DNA of 64,000 bases from Prinsepia uniflora (GCA_032719365.1 CM064861.1:95740721-95804720); one strand, 5' to 3'. Numbered from the stretch's first letter, positions 1-13,330 are shown. The notes: generated by a model from the letters alone, not told the origin. Translations and numbers: made by a program.

Positions 1-826
1 CACGGCTCAATTCGCAACAATTGAATTTCCCCCCCAAAATTTCTAAATTTCGAAACCCAGAATTCCTCACACTCACAACCCCTCGTGTTTCCCTTGTTAG
101 TCCAGTCATTCCAACTCTCATTTTTCTCACAAAAACGGCAGAGAAAGAGAGCCAATTCTCCCAGTTCAATCCCTCCCCAAAATGTGCACGGTTTGAAGAA
201 TTTTCAAAGAAAATAAAGGAAAATGGTGGAGAACATGATGATTAGGGGTGATGATGGTGTTTGGAGGGAAACATGGAGCTGGAAACAAGGGATGGGTGAC
301 ACTTGTCACTCATCCGGATGTGCACAGTCACCGGGTACTGTTCACATTAAAATATTATTTTAATCCCGGTTCGTTCGGTTAATCGAGCCCGATTCCGTGA
401 CCATAACTTCGTCGTCGAATCTCCGATTTCGGCATGCCGCCTGTCGTTGGATTCGTATCGACGAGACCTACGTAACGGTCCTTGGCCCTCGTCCGTTGGA
501 CTTCCCGGCCAAAAAGTCAACATTTGGCCCCTACTATGCCAAATTACCAAAATACCCCTCAACTTCCGAACATCATAACTTTCTCTACGAATGTCGGAAT
601 TGAACGTGCCACCTGTCTATGAACTCGTGACGTCCCGAACTACGTCACAGTCATCGGCCAAAGTCCATTTGACCGCCCGAACTAAAAGTCAACATTTTGC
701 CCACGCTAGGGGCAAAACGGTCATTTTGCACGTTTCGTCCGATTTCACTCAACGAATCCCCGATTAGTCATTCTAATTCGTAATTAATTAATATTCAATC
801 CCGATATTCGGGACGGGTCCTTACAT
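1..826 (-). mobile_element. LTR E, inverted Tekay-like LTR, cut by the window edge
   Basis: On the minus strand this begins at 826 with TGTAAGGACCCGTCCCGAAT and runs left out of the window. Its first 500 bases align with the starts of LTRs B (3328) and D (6076) in the opposite orientation: the shared GTTGACTTTT and CGTTACGTAGGT blocks and the palindrome at 290-315 are all present. It therefore sits head to head inside LTR A, whose sequence resumes at 827. The other end, the target duplication, and whether it is a solo LTR or part of a full element cannot be seen. No coding capacity. Confidence 0.75.
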
Positions 827-3800
827 CCCAGCAACCAATGGATGAGTGACAAATGTCACTCATCCACTGGCCACCATTCCACGTACATGCATATTTCCCC
901 TCCTTCATTCACACGGTTTCCCGATCTCACTAAACCCGATCACCCCTCACCACACACCACCCCAACCCTCATCTGTCTTCATTGCTTCTTGAGTGAGGAA
1001 TTGAGTGAGAGAGTGACTGGGAGGCAGCGACTGGACGCACAACCGCCGTGGACGGCGGAGGACCCATGTGCACCGTAAACAGGTTTTGCCTATTTTCTTT
1101 GATTTTTTATTTCAAACGTTAGGGACAATTTTGGTTGGTTATGATGAGTTTACTATGAGCTTAGGAAGGTTTTAGGATGAGTTTGGATGGCGGTTGACGG
1201 CTGTGAAGCCCATGGGAGATTTTGAAAGATTGAACCGTTACGGGGAGTTTGACACAGTCGGGTTTTGGGCGGTTTTATTGGGATTTGATGATAGGAATGG
1301 ATAGGAAATGATGAACTAGGAAGAGTAGGCTTGGATTGGATCGAAATCGGGCTAGAAATAAGAGAGGAATGAAGTGAACTGGTCATGTCGGTCGGATCGG
1401 ACCGGATTGCAGAATAAACTGGACCAGCCGGTTCGCCGGAGGTTGAAGATGCACTGTGCATGGGCGCGTGAGGCCCACTTGCATGTCATCCTTGGGGCGC
1501 GTGCGAGCGCGTGGTGAGGATTTTGAGGATGCTTCCAACATGTAATTTTATCTATTCGATGTAACGAACATTTTGGGACTGGTTTCGTGTCAATCGGACA
1601 TCGTTTCGATATAGTTCGGGTTGTCCGAAGGTTTAGGTTCGCGTTTAAAAATATTTATAAATTCCAGAAAATTATGGGACTTTAGTGAGGGGTTATATAA
1701 GTAGTTAGTAACCCTCTAAATTAATTTGGATAGGTTCGGGAATCCCGAAGGTGACGTTTGACCCGGGAACACGTTTTGGCACGCGTATCGAGACGCGACT
1801 TCGGACGGTCTGTGAGTGGACCTTTCTTTCGAAATTGATGCATGCATAAACGTTTTATAATTGTTTTAGGATATGTTTTGTGATGTCATGAGTGCATTTG
1901 ATTGTGGTAGCTTAGGATCGACATATTTGCACGTTTTTCGAGGTTTTAGGCTTTATGTCGTACCTTTACGTATTGCGTTTTCAATGATGATTTAATGAAC
2001 GGATTTTGGATTTGGAAATATGAAATCGGGCACGAGACCCATTTGATTTACGAACTCTCAGACTTGGAGTCCATTTGATTTGACGAGGAATCAGACCGAG
2101 GGTCCATTTGAGTTATACGATCGGACCGAGGGTCTTGTTGATTTATGATTCGGGCTTGGGACCCATTTGGCTGTAATATCGGGCTGGAGGCCCAGTTGAC
2201 TGTAGTATCGGGTTTGAGGCCCTGTTGATTGTGAAATCGGGCTTGAGTCCCAGTTCGGTTTATGAAATGAGAATTCGGGCATGAGACCTTGTTGAACTGT
2301 GGATTTAGGTCGAGGCCTGTGAAATGGATTTGAATCGGATTCGAGGAATCCTGTTGAGATGAATCGGGTATGAGACCCAGTTGAGAAATGTTTTGAGAAA
2401 GAAAAAAAGAGTTTTAAAAATGATTATGAACCCTCCATATGTTTATATGGTCTCCTCCAGACGTCGATCTGGAGAGTCATGATCCACAGACCAAAGTGAG
2501 TATCCCCATAGGGATCCCGTTCCAGGAGTGGGAGTTACGAGATGTTGTGGTCCCGGACTAGTTTCTGGAGAGATGTGTGGACTAGATCCAGAGAGAGAGC
2601 TCGGACTAGATCCAGAGATTGAGCCTTCCAGATGGAGAATTTCTAGGAGAAGACTCGGAGTGAGACCCCGAGTAGTGTGCACACTAGTTTAGAGATGATA
2701 TAGTGACATTTATCGGGGATGTGTTCCCTAGGGGCTGTGTGCCCCGAGTTGGCATCTTCTCGGAAGTGCCGCCGACGGATTATACGTATGAGTACGTATG
2801 AGGTTCTATGAAAGTGATTTGGGGGTGGAGACCCCGTGTTTTATGTTTTGGAAAATGATTTGTATGTTTTGGTATTTCACTGAGAATGGTTTTGGGTTGA
2901 GACCCACGTATGTTGATTTGGGCTGAGTTCCCACATGTATGGATTTACGGGTTTTAAGGTTGTGATTTCGGGTCGGGGATCCATAAATGGTTTTATGGGT
3001 CATGACGGTTTATGGGGACCGGGCATGAACCCTTGAAAGATTTTGAAAGTGTTTTCGAATAGTTTATGAACGTGTTGATAAATGGTTTTCGAATGCATGC
3101 ATATGCTTTTAGTGAAGGGCATAAATCTTCTTTGATGAAATGTTTTTATTTGAAATATTCGTTTTGTCCACTCACAGCTTTTAATTTTTTAATGCCCTTC
3201 AGGTTGATCGCGGATGCGGGCTGTAGCAGAGACTGAGACATCACTCCCCTCCTCCTACGATCCTGGCGTACTCTGGAAGCCCCGGTGAGGGTTAGAGACG
3301 GAATTTTTCCTGTTCTGACACTTCGTGTGTAACGACCCGTCCCGAATTCCGGGATTAGTTTAGTGATTAATCTTGATTAGTGAGGTTGAACGGTGGTTAG
3401 TAGGGCGGAATCGGATAAATTGTGCAAAATGACCGTTTTGCCCCTGGTCGTGGGCAAAATGTTGACTTTTTGTTCGGGCGGTCAAATGGACTTTGACCGA
3501 TGACCGTGACGTAGTTCGGGACGTCACGAGTTCATAGACAGGTGGCACGTTCGATTCCGACATTCGTAGAGAAAGTTATGATGTTCGGAAGTTGAGGGGT
3601 ATTTTGGTAATTTGGCATGTTAGGGGCCAAATGTTGACTTTTTGATCGGGAGGTCCGATGGGCGAGGGCCAAGGACCGTTACGTAGGTATCGTCGATACG
3701 AATCCAACGACAGGCGGCATGCCGAAATCGGAGATCCGACGACGACGTTATGGTCAAGGAAACGAACTAACGAACCGAGGCCGGGATTAAAATAATATTA

Positions 3801-5354
3801 TAATAATGAATAGTGACCGTTGACCCTACACACCTGGATGAGTGACAAGTGTCACCCATCCCTTGTTTCCAGCTCCTTGTTTCCCTCCAAACATCATCAT
3901 TACTACATCATCATCATCTAATCCACCAATTCCCCTAATTTCCTCTTCTTTGTTCCTAAACCGTGCACAAAATTGGGGGAATCAGATTGGGAGAATTGGC
4001 TCCCTCTCTCTGCCGTTCCTGAGAGAAAAATAGGAGACTAAGATGAGGGAATTAACTGGGAAACACGAGGGTTTGAGTGTGGGTTGAATTTTGGATTTTG
4101 GATTTCGGGAAAATGAGAGGGAAAATTCGAATTGAAGGAATTGGGCTGTGATGATCGAATTGGAGGTTACAAACATCTTCCTGAGGTTGTGACGAGTCGA
4201 TCCACATCAAAAACGAGAAGGATTGGTGCCGTTTTGGCTCTGATCGAGCTTGGTGACAGAGGAAGAAATCGAGGCTGAGTCGTGGAGTTTGGGGCTGTGA
4301 TTGACTCAATTGTTGTGGGGAAATGATTTCTCATGATCCCACGATGCTTCTGGGATCATCAATTGAAGGAAACCGGCTGAGATCGATGAAACTCCATGGT
4401 TGCACAGTGGACGGTGTTCATACTTGAGTCGTGATCATTTACTGATCAAACGACGGAATTGACGTGGGGGAATTGTTCCTCGTGGTCCACTGATGCTTCT
4501 GGTGGAACCAATTTGGGGAAATCAATCGAGATTGAAGGAATCGCATGATTGAACAGTGACCGGAGTGTTCTTCGTGTTCATCATCGAATCGTGGGAATCT
4601 GGGTAAGGATTTGTGTAATTGAGTTTACAGACTTATAATTGGACTTAAAACGAAGCTAATGGATTGATCAATTGAAGGAATTAGGATCGAATTGACAGGA
4701 TTGGAACCGGGTTGTGTCGCGGGTGAATTGGACCCGTTTACCAGACAAACGGGTTGGGCTGTGACACTGTAGCAGGCGCGTGAGTTTCACGCGCAGCCAC
4801 TCACGGCGGCGCGTGACGGCGCGTGGGCGCGAATCTCGAGGTGAGGTCAACATGACTTCTGTCCTATTTAATGTAACGGACATTTTGGAATTGGTTTCGT
4901 GTTGATCGGACACCGTCTCGATATTGTTCGGGATGTCCGAAGGTTTTAAATTAAGTTTAAAAATAAGTAAAAATTCGGGAAAATTACGGGACTTTGATAG
5001 GATGTTAATGATGAGGTTAGTAACCCTCTAATGTGATTTGGACAGGATTGGGAGTCCCGGTGATAGTGGTGTGGCCCGGGAGGGCCGGTGGCACGCGTAT
5101 CGAGGCATACGGTTAAAACGGTCTGTGAGTGGACTTTGGTTTTATAAATTCTATGCATGCTTAAATGTTTTACATGGATTATGATTGTGATTGTATGATG
5201 TTGGTTTGGTTGTTGGTAAATTGTACGGTTTCACGTATTTCGAGGCGATTTACGTGCTTGCACGTAAATCGAGGTTTCCGGTTTCACATGGATTTTCCAT
5301 ATTTAGGACTTGGATATAATTTGATGAAATGGTTTTGAAATTGGAAATATAAAC

Positions 5355-5640
5355 TCGGGCTTGAGGCCCACTTGTTTTGGAAATTTCGGACTTGGAGTCC
5401 ATTTGAGAATCGGGCCGAGGGCCCAGTTGGTTAATGAAATCGGGCCAGGGGCCCAGTTGGTATGAAATCGGGCTGAGACCCATTTGAGTTATGTTATCGG
5501 GCCAGGGGCCCAGTTGATTTACGAATTCGGGCCGTGGGCCCAGTGGGTTTATAAAGTCGGGCTGCGGGCCCAGTTGGTTTACAAATCGGGCCGTGGGCCC
5601 AGTGGTTCATCAAATCGGGCATGAGGCCCAGTTGGATAAT
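5355..5640 (+). repeat. Short tandem array in LTR B (GGGCCCAGTTGG unit)
   Basis: About ten copies of a 28-33 bp degenerate unit with the core TCGGGC..GGGCCCAGTTGG. The unit includes the palindrome GGGCCC. Spacing varies slightly, so it is an LTR-internal minisatellite, not a CRISPR array. Confidence 0.8.
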
Positions 5641-6075
5641 AAATGTGATTTCGGGTCAGGGACCCTATATTTTATAATGGTGATTTTGGGTCAAGGACCC
5701 TAAATGGAATTATGTGGTTTTATGGAAATTTCGGGCAGGGCCCAATGGTAATAATGTAATAAAAGGATTAAATAAAACTGTTTTCCATTTACCATCTGGA
5801 TACAAGGATATATGATGGTCTCCTCCAGATGTCTGGGACACTGGGGAAGTCACGGTGCATTGCCTGCGAGGGGTCATTATACGGAGCAGCCGGACCGTAT
5901 GATGACTCAGGAGCAGGATTGCTATGATTGACGTCAGGGACGTCAGACATCAGGGATGTCAGATATATGGACCCGGAGAGACCCCGGGCAGCACGCGTAG
6001 TGTAACAACCCGTCCCGAGATTTGGGATGAGTAGAGTGATTAAGGTGTGATTAGTAAGGTTAATCAGGGGTTAGG

Positions 6076-9000
6076 TGTAACGACCCGTCCCGAATTCCGG
6101 GATTAGTTTAGTGACTAATCTTGATTAGCGAGGTTGAACGGTGGTTAGTAGGGCGGAATCGGACAAAATGTGCAAAATGACCGTTTTGCCCCTGGTCGTG
6201 GGCAAAATGTTGACTTTTGGTTCGGGCGGTCAAACGGACTTTGACCGATGACCGTGACGTAGTTCGGGACGTCACGAGTTCATAGACTGGTGGCACGTTC
6301 GATTCCGACATTCGTAGAGAAAGTTATGGTGTTCGGAAGTTGAGGGGTATTTTGGTAATTTGGCTTATTAGGGGCCAAATGTTGACTTTTTGATCGGGAG
6401 GTCCGATGGGCGAGGGCCAAGGACCGTTACGTAGGTATCGTCGATACGAATCCAACGACAGGCGGCATGCCGAAATCGGAGATCCGACGACGACGTTATG
6501 GTCAAGGAAACGAACTAACGAACCGAGGCCAGGATTAAAATAATAATATAATAATGAATAGTGACCGTTGACTGTGCACATCCGGATGAGTGACAAGTGT
6601 CACCCATCCCTTGTTTCCAGCTCCATGTTTCCCTCCCAACACCATCATTACAACATCATCATTCCTTATCCACCATTATCCTTCCTTTTCCTTTGTTTTT
6701 CTTTCAAACCGTGCATGATTTAGGGAGAGTATGAACTGGGAGAATTGGCTCCCTTCTTCTGCTGTTCTTGTGAGAAAATGGGAGACTTTGATGATTGAAT
6801 TAACAGGGAAACACGAGGGGTTGTGAGGGTGTCGAATTTTGGATTTTGGATTTCGGGAAAATTGGGGGGAAAATTCAAATACTGAGATTTGAGCTGTGAT
6901 GATCGATTTGGAGCTTGGAAATACCTTCCTGAGGTTGAGACGAGTTGTTTCAGATCAAGAACGAGATGAATTCATGCCCAATTGGCTCTGAACGGGTTTG
7001 GTAACAGTGAGGAACTTCGAGCATGAGTCGTGGAGTTTGGGGCTGTGATTGACTCAATTGTTGTGGGGAAATGATTTCTCATGATCCCACGATGCTTCTG
7101 GGATCATCAATTGAAGGAAACCGGCTGAGATCGATGAAACTCCATGGTTGCACAGTGGACGGTGTTCATACTTGAGTCGTGATCATTTACTGATCAAACG
7201 ACGAAATTGATGTGGGGGAATTGTTCCTCGTGGTCCACTGATGCTTCTGGTTGAACCAATTTGGGGAAATCAATCGAGATTGAAGGAATCCCATGATTGA
7301 ACAGTGACCGGATGTTCTTCGTGGATCATCATCGAATCGTGGGAATTTGGGTAAGGATTTGTGTAATTGAGTTTACAGACTTATAATTGGACTTAAAACG
7401 AAGCTAATGGATTGATCAATTGAAGGATTTAGGATCGAATTGACAGGATTGGAACCGGGTTGTGTCGCGGGTGAATTGGACCCGTTTACCAGACAAACGG
7501 GTTGGGCTGGTGACACTGTAGCAGGCGCGTGAGTTTCACGCGCAGCCACTCACGGCGGTGCGTGACGGCGCGTGGGCACGAATCTCGAGGTGAGGTCAAC
7601 ATGACTTTTAATCCATTCGATGTAACGGACATTTTGGAATTGGTTTCGTGTCGATCGGACACCGTCTCGATAGTGTTCGGGATGTCCGAAGGTTTTAAAT
7701 TAAGTTTAAAAATAAGTAAAAATTCGGGAAAATTACGAGACTTTGATAGGATGTTAATGTTGAGGTTAGTGACCCTCTAATGTGACTTGGACAGGATTGG
7801 GAGTCCCGGTGATAGTGGTGTGGCCCGGGAGGGCCGGTGGCACGCGTATCGAGGCACACGGTTAAAACGGTCTGTGAGTGGACTTTGGTTTTATAAATCC
7901 TATGCATGCTTAAATGTGTTATATGGTTTATATACATGATTTCTATGATGGTATTTGTGAGCATTGATTTTGGATATGTTGCACGTATTTCGAGGTGTTT
8001 TTCGTATTTCACGTATATCGGGATTAACGGTTTATTTGTGGTTTTGTGTGCTTGTGGTTAAATAAATAATATGATGAAATGGTTTTGAAATTGGAAATAT
8101 GAACTCGGGCTTGAGACCCACTTGTTTTGGAAATTTCGGACTTGGAGTCCATTTGAGAATCGGGCCGGGGGCCCAGTTGGTTAATGAAATCGGGCCAGGG
8201 GCCCAGTTGGTATGAAATCGGGCTGAGACCCATTTGAGTTATATGATCGGGCCAGGGGCCCAGTTGATTTGTGAATTCGGGTCAGGGACCCTATATTTAA
8301 TAATTGTGATTTTGGGCCAGGGACCCTAAATGGAATTATGTGGTTTTATGGAAATTTCGGGCAGGGCCCAATGGTAATAAGGTGATAAAAGGATTTAATA
8401 AAACTGTTTTCCATATACCATCTGGATACAAGGATATATGATGGTCTCCTCCAGATGTCTGGGACACTGGGGAAGTCACGGTGCATTGCCTGCGAGGGGT
8501 CATTATACGGAGCAGCCGGACCGTATGATGACTCAGGAGCAGGATTGCTATGATTGACGTCAGGGACGTCAGACATCAGGGATGTCAGATATATGGACCC
8601 GGAGAGACCCCGGGCAGCACGCGTAGCTTATGAAACCGTGAGACATGACGTCAGGGACGTCTAGCATCAGGGATGCTGGTGATGGTAATGGTAAACTACG
8701 AATTAATGAAATGGCTTTCCGGGTGGATTTATGATTGTGTGATTTTAATGAATTAATGTTCATTTATGGTAGTGGGTGGTGACCCACATGGTCGTATATG
8801 TATGGTGGTGGTATTCCACGGTTTTGGGCTGAGTTCCCACACTTGGTTTTTGGTTAACGGTTTTTGGGCTAAGGCCCTAAGGGCTCGGTTGAGCAAACGT
8901 TTTGGTTACTGGTTTTTGGTGGCATGCATACGTTTTTATTGGAGGGCATAAATGTCTTATAAATGTATTTGGTAAACTTATTGGTTTTTGTCCACTCACA

Positions 9001-9208
9001 GCTTTTGGTTTTAATGCCCTTCAGGTTGATCACGGATGCGATTGCAGCAGGGACTGGGACATTGCACACCTCCTCCATCGATCCTTGCGCACTCTGGATG
9101 CCCTGTTTGGGCAGTGGCTCGTGGTTGTCCCTTGTCTGGCACCCCTTGTTGGACGGGAGCAGGGCACATTCCACGGTAATCCCGGGGGGATTGGGATGGG
9201 TCCTGTCA
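6076..9208 (+). mobile_element. Solo LTR D, innermost LTR, inserted in C
   Basis: It starts TGTAACGACCCGTCCCGAAT at 6076 and ends GGGATGGGTCCTGTCA at 9208 (3133 bp). Both sides carry the perfect 5-bp duplication TTAGG (6071-6075 and 9209-9213). It is uninterrupted and closely similar to B throughout, so it serves as the reference for the family. It holds the palindrome at 6584-6609, the GGGCCCAGTTGG array and ACGTC-rich repeats near 8556-8675. No coding sequence. Confidence 0.9.
8105..8300 (+). repeat. Short tandem array in LTR D (GGGCCCAGTTGG unit)
   Basis: Same unit as the array in LTR B but with fewer copies (about six). The copy-number difference accounts for part of the length difference between B and D. 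Confidence 0.75.
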
Positions 9209-11295
9209 TTAGGTGGTCCCGAGGGGTCCGGGAACTTAGAATGACGATTTTACCCCTGAGTCGGGCAGAAATGTTGACTTTTATTTCGGGTGGTCAATTG
9301 GGGATTTACCAGTGACCAGGACGTAGTTTAGGTTGTCACGAACCCTTAGGCTGGTGGCACGCCTGATTCCGACATCCGAGGAGGAAGTTGTGATGTTCGG
9401 AAGGCTGAGGGCTTAACCGTAATTTGGGTAAAGTAGGGGGAATAGTTGACTTTTCGTATAATCGGGTTTTGGTAGGTTGACCTAGGATGGTTAGATAGTT
9501 CTTGTCGTCCTGAATTCGATGACAGGCGGCACGTATTCATCGGACTTATGAGGCGAGAGTTACGGGTCTAGGAAGTTTCGGTAAAACCGTAAAATGAGTA
9601 AAACAGGAGGGTATTTTGGTCATTGTGGCACCTTGGGATTTGTGCACAGAGGAAAGGAATGGACGGCTGGGATTAGGCCAGGTGGGAGTGTGTGGATTGG
9701 ATTGTGACACATGGCAATTGTGTAGTGGGTTCTGGGGTGTTCTTCTGTGTGTACACGGTCCCAAATAATTGGGGTGCACTCGTGCAACCGTGCAGTCCTT
9801 CGATACACAGAGAAACAGAGTGAGAGTTTGAGGGGAAATCGACCGATCTGGGTGCAAGGGTGAGTGACTGGTGAGTTGTGAGAGTGACAGTGAAGCAAGG
9901 AGGAGCTGCTGGTCGTGTTTTGGCAGTGCAATTGTGCACGGCGGCACAGCGGAGGTGAGGAGAAGAATTGGGGGAAACAGGGAGGCCGTGAACGTTTGGT
10001 GGTGGCTACGCCGTGAGGCGGTTCAAATCAAGACAAGGAGAGGCTGAGGAGGTTGCAGGGAGTCCAACGACCACCGTGGTAGGCGGCAGTGCGCACGGCG
10101 GAGCTCAGTCGAAGATGGGTCTCTTTTACCCTGTTTCGGCAGTGAACTTCGAACGGTAAGTCGACGAGTTTGGGGGTGAGTCGAAGGTCTAGGAGAGTTG
10201 GTTTAGGTTCAGTGAGGTTCAGGGAAGAGTCTGGTGTCGCCACCGTGAAGGACGGTGAGCTGGGTGGTCGGATCGTGAAACAGAGTTTTGGGGAGGTTTG
10301 ATTTCGAGCTTGAGACGACGGATAGGAGGCTGTGTCGAGGTGATTGGAGGATGGGGATGCTTAGAGTAAGGTTGGACGAAGCTTTAGGTGAAGAAAGGGA
10401 AGGAAATCGTGCAGGCACGGCGGAGAACCGTTGACGCCGGTTCAAGCTGTAGCCTACTGTGTTGAACCGGGTCGACGTGAGGTTGAAGGTGCACTGTAGC
10501 TGGCGCGTGGGGCCACGCGCAGCCACTTTGGGCGGCGCGTGGGGGCGCGTGCGGCGGCGGATGGAAAAACGGTCAACATAGTTTTTGGTCTAGGAGTTGT
10601 TGTGAGTTCCATGGAGTTGGTTTCGGGTCAATCGGAAGTCGTTTGAGTTGAGTTCCGCGAGGGTGAAAGTTTAGGGTCCCGGGTTCTTACGTTTAGGATT
10701 CGGGGAATTTTGAGGGAATTTAGGTGAACCTTCGTAGACGTACTAGTAACGTAATTTGACGGTGTTTGACAGGATCGGGATTTCCCGAGGAAGCCGAGGA
10801 ACGGGCTGGACGTTCGGGACGCGAGTAGGGCTCAGTACTGTGAGTGGACCCTTTCTCTAAACTTGAACATGCATAACTGCTTTCTATAATGGTTTTATGG
10901 TTTTAATCATGATTTTATGTTTATCGAATATGGTTGGTTGGTTATACATTATTACACGTTTTTCGAGGAAAGTGGTTTTTAGCACGTTTTACGAGGAATG
11001 GTTGGTTTCTGGAATATATGTTATGATTTTGGGATTTCAAATGATAAGTGGTTTTCAATGATTATAAATGAATTTTGGAACATGATTACGATGATAAAGG
11101 TTTTAGGTTTTAGAAATGGATTTCGGAAATGGAAGTTGGTTTTCAAGTGGAAAGTAGATTCCGGATTTGGGTTCGGAATGACGGTTCTGAATGCCAGAAG
11201 GGCATCAGACCAGTGATTTCGGATTCGGGTTTGGATGTGGATTGGTAAATGGTTTTCAAATGATTTTGAGATTGGATTTGCTGGATCTGGATATT

Positions 11296-11512
11296 GGGTT
11301 TAAAGACCCGGATATATGTGACGGGGGACCGGCCGGATTGGGTTTAAAGACCCGGATTGAGTTTAAAGACTCGGGAGTTTAAAGACTCGGATATATATTG
11401 ATTTTCCCCCGTAGGCCTTGAGTTTAAAGACTCGGGAGTTTAAAGACTCGGATATGATTAAGGCCTGGATTGAGTTTAAAGACTCGGGAGTTTAAAGACT
11501 CGGATAGATCCA
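11296..11512 (+). repeat. Short tandem array in LTR C (GAGTTTAAAGACTCGG unit)
   Basis: Eight or so copies of (G)GGTTTAAAGACCCGG / GAGTTTAAAGACTCGG in the C-specific internal region, several of them in tight pairs. Each unit is nearly self-complementary around TTTAAA. It occupies the same relative place in C as the GGGCCCAGTTGG arrays do in B and D. Confidence 0.75.
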
Positions 11513-12799
11513 GCAGGTTTGATCGAGAAAATGATGATTTGGTGGTTATGGTTTTGATACGGTTTCTGATACTCATGTTGTGGTTTCTTCTGATATTTTA
11601 TGGTGTTTCTGTTTCTTATGATGTTTAAGAATGATTTTTTTATAAATGTGTTTATAACTGTTGGTTATGCATGTGGTTTCAAAACGGAGGGTAAAACTCG
11701 GTTTTCTTATAAAATGGTTTTTTTTGGACTTTTGTACTTTCTGGTCCACTCACATTTTCTGTTTTAAATTGCCCTCCAGGTTGTGGAGCTAGCGCGGGGT
11801 CTTGACGTCGAGGCAGTGTCCAAGGCATAGAAGTGACGTGAGGGATCCTAGAAGAGTTTAAAGGCTTCTGTGTGCGTGTACTTTCTCGGTTTTTATTTTC
11901 CTTGTAATGTAGTGCTATGCTCTGTAAACGATAAGGATTTTGGGATAATACGTAATTACTCCTGCGTTTGACTGGGTTCGAGTAAGTGTTCCTTAGGTGT
12001 TGTGTCGAGGAGTCAGACGGGAGCGGGATTTACCTCGGGTTTCGGGGTGAAACCGGGGTGGGTCCTGACACGTAGCTTATGAAACCGTGAGATATGACGT
12101 CAGGGACGTCTAGCGTCTGGGACGCTAAGCATCTGGGATGCTGGTGATGGTAATGGTAAAATATGGTTTAATGAATAAAATGGCTTATTGGTTGGATATG
12201 TGTTATGTGGTAAAAATGGATTATTGGTTATGATATGGTATGTAGGGTCGGGGACCCTAAATGGTTTTGGATTTTTGAATTGATGTTCATCTATGGTCGT
12301 GGGTGGTGACCCACATGGTTTTAATATGTATGGTGGTGGTATTCCACGGTTTTGGGCTGAGTTCCTACACTTGGTTTTTGGTTAACGGTTTTTGGGCTAA
12401 GGCCCTAAGGGCTCGGTTGAGCAAACGTTTTGGTTACTGGTTTTGGTGGCATGCATACGTTTTTATTGGAGGGCATAAATGTCTTATAAATGTATTTGGT
12501 AAATTTTTTGGTTTTTGTCCACTCACAGCTTTTGGTTTTAATGCCCTTCAGGTTGATTACGGATGCGATTGCAGCAGAGACTGGGACATTGCACACCTCC
12601 TCCATCGATCCTTGCGCACTCTGGATGCCCCGTTTGGGCAGTGGCTCTTGGTTATCCCTTGTCCGACACCCCTTGTTGGACGGGAGCAGGGCACATTCCA
12701 CGGTAATCCCGGGGGGATTGGGATGGGTCCTGTCATCGTGTCAGACAGGATCAAGCCCGTCCCACGTTAATCTTGGAGGATTTGGGACGGGTCCTGACA

Positions 12800-13330
12800 C
12801 TTATTTTTTCTTTCCTTTTTTTGGAGGAAAGACTTAAGATAAGGCTTAAAACTTCTTGGATCTTCAGTCTTAAGACTTCTTTTTCTTTTTCTTTTTTCTT
12901 TCCCAGAGTCTTTTACCTTAGCCAAATTTTAGGATTTTAAAAGATTAACTTTTGAATAATTAATGTGAGATTATATTTTATCATTTTTGAAAATGAACCG
13001 TTATACTATACTTCGCTTTTAATATATATTATTTAGTTTAATAAAACTTATTTTTGGATATGTAATCAAATAAAGAAATTGTGTGAAAAATTGAATCAAA
13101 ATTTGGAAGAAAAATTGATAGAATGAAGATTACATGAAAAATATGCATAAACGATAAATATATTTATAGTTAAAGTATATGATTTTATTTATTAGTATTG
13201 TTAATCGACCCGCGGATCCCGACACCTACACAGGCTAAATAAAAATAGTAACAATCAAGAAATAGGGAAAAAGGCTGCACGCCCTTCTTGAAAACAGTGT
13301 AACCGGTTTCTTTGCTTCGTGCATAAAAAA
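12800..13330. other. Intergenic spacer upstream of the HAD-like gene
   Basis: Pyrimidine-rich (12805-12905), then AT-rich sequence with no gene. The last 100 bases before the ATG at 13331 should hold the 5' leader of the HAD-like gene. I see no clear TATA box. Confidence 0.5.

Larger units (their letters stand above)
6001..12070 (+). mobile_element. Solo LTR C, inserted in B and split by D
   Basis: It starts TGTAACAACCCGTCCCGAGA at 6001 and ends GGTCCTGACA at 12070. The perfect 5-bp duplication CGTAG lies at 5996-6000 and 12071-12075. LTR D keeps the uninterrupted target sequence (GCACGCGTAGCTTATGAAAC near 8618), which confirms the excision points. C itself is 6001-6075 plus 9214-12070, about 2.9 kb. 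It belongs to a different subfamily from B and D, with GAGTTTAAAGACTCGG repeats instead of GGGCCCAGTTGG repeats. Confidence 0.88.
3328..12735 (+). mobile_element. Solo LTR B, inserted in A and split by C
   Basis: It starts TGTAACGACCCGTCCCGAAT at 3328 and ends TCCTGTCA at 12735. It is flanked by the perfect 5-bp duplication TCGTG (3323-3327 and 12736-12740). Its own sequence is 3328-6000 plus 12076-12735, about 3.3 kb, and it is interrupted by C. No internal retrotransposon domain, primer-binding site or second LTR lies inside, so it is a solo LTR left by LTR-LTR recombination. It is a close relative of D. Confidence 0.88.
827..12799 (+). mobile_element. LTR A, outermost Tekay-like LTR, split by LTR B and truncated by LTR E
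   Basis: The A segments are 827-3327 and 12741-12799. The 3' terminus GGGACGGGTCCTGACA at 12799 aligns with the ends of B and D (GGGATGGGTCCTGTCA). The 5' end is not visible because LTR E interrupts A at 826/827. A is the most diverged of the plus-strand LTRs here: its internal GGGxCCCAGTTG-type repeats (about 2025-2375) are decayed. By nesting logic it is the oldest insertion of the stack. It has no gene; the small ORFs inside lack any recognisable domain. Confidence 0.75.

Noticed and set aside
5355..8300. Regular GGGCCCAGTTGG repeats resembling a CRISPR-like array
   Set aside because: Units are degenerate, contiguous and lie inside plant LTRs at corresponding positions; there are no unique spacers and the genome is eukaryotic.
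8902..12837. Similar open frames of 90-155 codons at 8902-9315 and 12303-12837 that look like a conserved protein pair
   Set aside because: They are the same 3' segment of LTRs D and B; several frames on both strands are open and none has a domain.
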